Positions 62,601-64,000 of a DNA stretch of 64,000 bases are shown one piece after another (positions within the stretch are counted from its first letter, which is position 1; each line of letters opens with the position of its first letter). Source of the DNA: Candidatus Tectimicrobiota bacterium (GTDB lineage: Bacteria; JACPUC01); NCBI GenBank assembly GCA_016192455.1, contig JACPUC010000003.1, positions 62,001 to 126,000 of the forward strand, read 5' to 3'. Below the pieces are notes generated by a model that did not search any database, was not told the origin of the DNA, and saw only the letters and a program-made list of their open reading frames with translations. A program made the position numbers and the translations under genes.

Positions 62601-64000
62601 GCCGCCGAGCGCATCTTTGGGTACAACGCCGCCGAGGCCATCGGCCAGAACGTCATCAGCCTCCTGCTGGCGCCGCGCCTGCAAGCCGAGTACGCCGCGC
62701 ACCTGGCCAACTACCTGCGCACGGGGGAGCGCCGCGTCGTGGGACACCCGCGGGAGACCGAGGGACAGCGCCGCGACGGCTCGATCTTCCCGATGGAGCT
62801 GGCCGTCTCCGAGCTCGAGCTGGACGGGCACCAGCTCTTCATCGGCATCCTACGCGATATCAGCGAGCGCAAGCAGGCCGAAGCGGAGCGGCGGCACTTG
62901 CAAGCGAAGATGCAGCAGTCCCAGAAGCTGGAGAGTCTCGGCGTGCTGGCGGGGGGGATTGCGCACGACTTCAACAACCTGCTCATGGGTGTCATGGGTC
63001 ACGCCAGCCTGGCCCTGATGGAGCTCCCTCCCGAGTCGCCGGCGCGGCAATCCATGCAACAGGTGGAGACGGCGGCCCGCCGCGCCGCCGAGCTGACCAA
63101 CCAGATGCTGGCGTACTCGGGGAAAGGGCGGTTCATCGTGCAGCCACTCAACCTCTCCAAGCTCGTCGAGGAGATGGCGCATCTGCTGCAAACAGTGATC
63201 TCCAAGAAAGCCGTGCTGCGGTTCGACCTGGCGAAGGACCTCCCCCCGGTCGAGGTGGATGCCACGCAGGTCCGCCAGGTGGTCATGAACCTCATCACCA
63301 ATGCCTCCGACGCCCTCGACGGCGCCACCGGGGTGATCACCCTGCGGACGGGCATCTTCGAGGCCGACCGCGCCTACCTGTCGCGGACCTACCTCGATGA
63401 GGAGCTGCCCGAGGGCCGCTACGCCTACATCGAGGTCGCCGATACCGGCGCGGGCATGGACCACGACACGGTCGCCAAGATCTTCGATCCCTTCTTCAGC
63501 ACCAAGTTCACCGGCCGCGGCCTGGGACTCGCCGCGGTGCTCGGCATTGTGCGCGGTCACCAAGGAGCGATCAAGATCGACACCAGAAAGGGCGTCGGCA
63601 CGACGATCCGCATCCTGCTCCCCTGTCAGGACCGCGCCGCCGAGGCCGGCCTTCCCGAAGAGCCGAAGCCCGCGGCAGGCTGGCGCGGCAGCGGCGCCAT
63701 CCTGGTGGTTGATGACGAGGCCGCGGTGCGCTCCATCACCCAGCGCGCCCTGGAGAAGTTCGGCTTCACCGTCCTCACCGCCGAGGATGGCCGCGAGGGG
63801 GTCAAGCTCTTCCGCGCCCACGCCGACGAGATCGTTGTGGTGCTGCTGGACATGACGATGCCGAACATGAACGCCGATGAAGCCTCGCGCGAGATGCGCC
63901 GCATCCGACCGGCGGTGCGCATCATCCTGTCCAGCGGCTACACCCAGGATGACGTCGCCGCGAAGTTCCCCAGGGACGCCCTGGCGGGGTTCATCCAGAA
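59679..64000 (+). CDS. multi-GAF/PAS hybrid histidine kinase (C-terminus beyond window)
   Basis: At least 1440 codons, open to the window edge. ATG 59679 leads into GAF1 (about 20-170), GAF2 (about 190-345), GAF3 (about 360-515), PAS1 (about 530-650), GAF4 (about 655-810), PAS2 (about 820-940) and PAS3 (about 945-1070). A kinase core follows with phosphoacceptor His1096 in GIAHDFNNLLMG, an N-box (VMNLITNASDAL), G1 (ADTGAGM), F (FDPFFSTK) and G2 (GRGLGLA). A receiver domain starts near residue 1338 (ILVVDDEAAVRS), with phosphoacceptor Asp1391 in VVLLDMTMP. No membrane segments are seen, so it senses cytoplasmic signals. The AHDFNN H-box is typical of hybrid kinases with a C-terminal receiver. 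The C-terminal end is missing. Confidence 0.93.
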   Translation, partial: MEGTDKQFGERPQSFTSAEYEVLQRVVEAASSLTLETLLRHALAEVVAALGGFGGAVHLIEGEYRTLQAQMGEVSEEFLRRVQKLGREEGIAGEVVRTGRPIVLEDVSKDPRRSVDLLRQEGIRGYACVPLIAGERVLGTLVVAARESRIIADAKVELLAAVGRQVGLAVERARLHEQVKQHAANQQVLNKLALQVSGSLDEQETFREIVRALGTLLNVPEASVYTYDAEREVVFFRAGLFPDPTDSRHKEFRPGEGLIGAVLKERRPLVVPRVAESPAWLPVGLADQARFVSFAGMPVLLRGEPLGVLSILTTSERRFAPEEMQLLGDFAQHAAIAMQNTRMVTQLRDSADSLRQLAKRQEVLQAAAAELVGNVASGEVIQHILQGAGELLKAEFGHVAVCHWDSRELELLAATGMLAAHVGARYPLAGSLGGEVAERGSCQVFRRDEVKARGFFQTHRRGQPMESLIFVPLRVADSVRGVLGLARPLGRPPFNEEDLLLLKSFGNYAAAALHAADLLRDSRASRARLEHLIEAAGDVIIAVDRQLRIVTWNKAAQSVYGYTAAEMRGKPIFTLWRRVTEEAVRFHERVLAGETVRDMEVSWKHKDGSRRHVLYTLSPISDGAGQPAGIMGVGKDITERRRMELAMQRHNRELIALQEICSTISAALDPQAVFTCVVEHGAALLNARACFLRLLSSDGARLDCFVSSGQAEPIELEPIPLPGSISETLFSTRRGVRMSWDDMRARTCAHPQLGGKVPPQHLMIAPLHLGEQILGTMSVRRSSEQPMFEASELALLELLCAQAAVSIRNAQQHETLEKAEARLRDLYDHAPDLYHSLDRNGAILGCNQTYADTLGYTKEELIGSSYLDLVAPGEREEALSNVRNIFGSATPMRIERTMVRRDGSTLTVEVKRRAVLDASGNVVRTDTLLRDISDRKRAEAALRANELRTGLILDNVMDAIVTTDRACAIISFNRAAERIFGYNAAEAIGQNVISLLLAPRLQAEYAAHLANYLRTGERRVVGHPRETEGQRRDGSIFPMELAVSELELDGHQLFIGILRDISERKQAEAERRHLQAKMQQSQKLESLGVLAGGIAHDFNNLLMGVMGHASLALMELPPESPARQSMQQVETAARRAAELTNQMLAYSGKGRFIVQPLNLSKLVEEMAHLLQTVISKKAVLRFDLAKDLPPVEVDATQVRQVVMNLITNASDALDGATGVITLRTGIFEADRAYLSRTYLDEELPEGRYAYIEVADTGAGMDHDTVAKIFDPFFSTKFTGRGLGLAAVLGIVRGHQGAIKIDTRKGVGTTIRILLPCQDRAAEAGLPEEPKPAAGWRGSGAILVVDDEAAVRSITQRALEKFGFTVLTAEDGREGVKLFRAHADEIVVVLLDMTMPNMNADEASREMRRIRPAVRIILSSGYTQDDVAAKFPRDALAGFIQ

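Noticed and set aside
59286-62831. 1181-codon open frame on the minus strand opposite the hybrid kinase
   Set aside because: It is an antisense shadow: Arg/Gly/His/Ala-rich composition, no domains, and the plus-strand frame shows clear GAF, PAS, kinase and receiver motifs. High GC suppresses stops on the opposite strand.

Overview
The window is a 64 kb piece of a GC-rich bacterial chromosome, apart from two AT-richer islands. It contains no rRNA, tRNA or CRISPR array that I can recognise. Gene content (tandem UbiD decarboxylases, metal-dependent amidohydrolases, taurine/NMT1-type ABC transporters, a glycolate-oxidase-type GlcDEF set, acyl-CoA dehydrogenases, multi-GAF sensor kinases, a type III polyketide synthase) resembles uncultured soil or subsurface lineages such as Methylomirabilota/Rokubacteria, Tectomicrobia or Binatota. 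That assignment is an impression from gene content, not a placement.

Layout: 0-3.3 kb holds two nearly duplicate UbiD genes, the first cut by the window edge, and a divergent amidohydrolase. 3.6-7.4 kb holds a two-domain NIPSNAP protein, a CgeB-like glycosyltransferase with a helical repeat tail, and a secreted hypothetical protein. 7.4-10.1 kb is a complete ABC importer operon. 10.8-16.1 kb holds a J-domain protein and glcD-glcE-glcF. 16.4-17.0 kb is a deiodinase-like selenoprotein with an in-frame TGA. 17.3-20.4 kb holds two glycosyltransferases, one fused to a DUF218/YdcF-like domain. 20.5-26.3 kb holds UspA, a metallo-beta-lactamase-fold hydrolase, a MarR regulator, an HDOD protein and a soluble histidine kinase. 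27-34.8 kb holds queF, a WrbA-like flavoprotein, a substrate-binding protein, a methyltransferase, an IS630 remnant, a dihydrolipoamide dehydrogenase and a double-length ThyX. 34.9-36.0 and 38.3-41.0 kb are the AT-richer islands: a coiled-coil membrane protein, then a multi-pass membrane protein with a thiaminase-I-like protein. 41-47.9 kb holds two acyl-CoA dehydrogenases, a CWC-type Cys-rich protein, a Tat-exported binding protein, purM and a gamma-carbonic-anhydrase-like protein. 48.3-50.3 kb is a type III PKS/methyltransferase pair. 50.6-64 kb holds an orphan ABC permease, a cupin, the selenoprotein grdA with grdC, an Acg-type flavoprotein, DoxX, a DUF255 thioredoxin-domain protein and a giant hybrid kinase that runs off the end.

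Three points stand out. First, two genes contain in-frame TGA codons that should be read as selenocysteine (Sec85 of the deiodinase-like protein, Sec42 of GrdA); standard gene calling splits or truncates both. Second, a family of 200-274 bp MITE-like elements with imperfect terminal inverted repeats and 4-bp target duplications is scattered through the window. Three copies sit exactly on the TAG stop codon of the neighbouring gene, always in the same orientation relative to it. Third, grdA-grdC occurs without grdB, grdE, grdD or the thioredoxin genes of classical glycine reductase.
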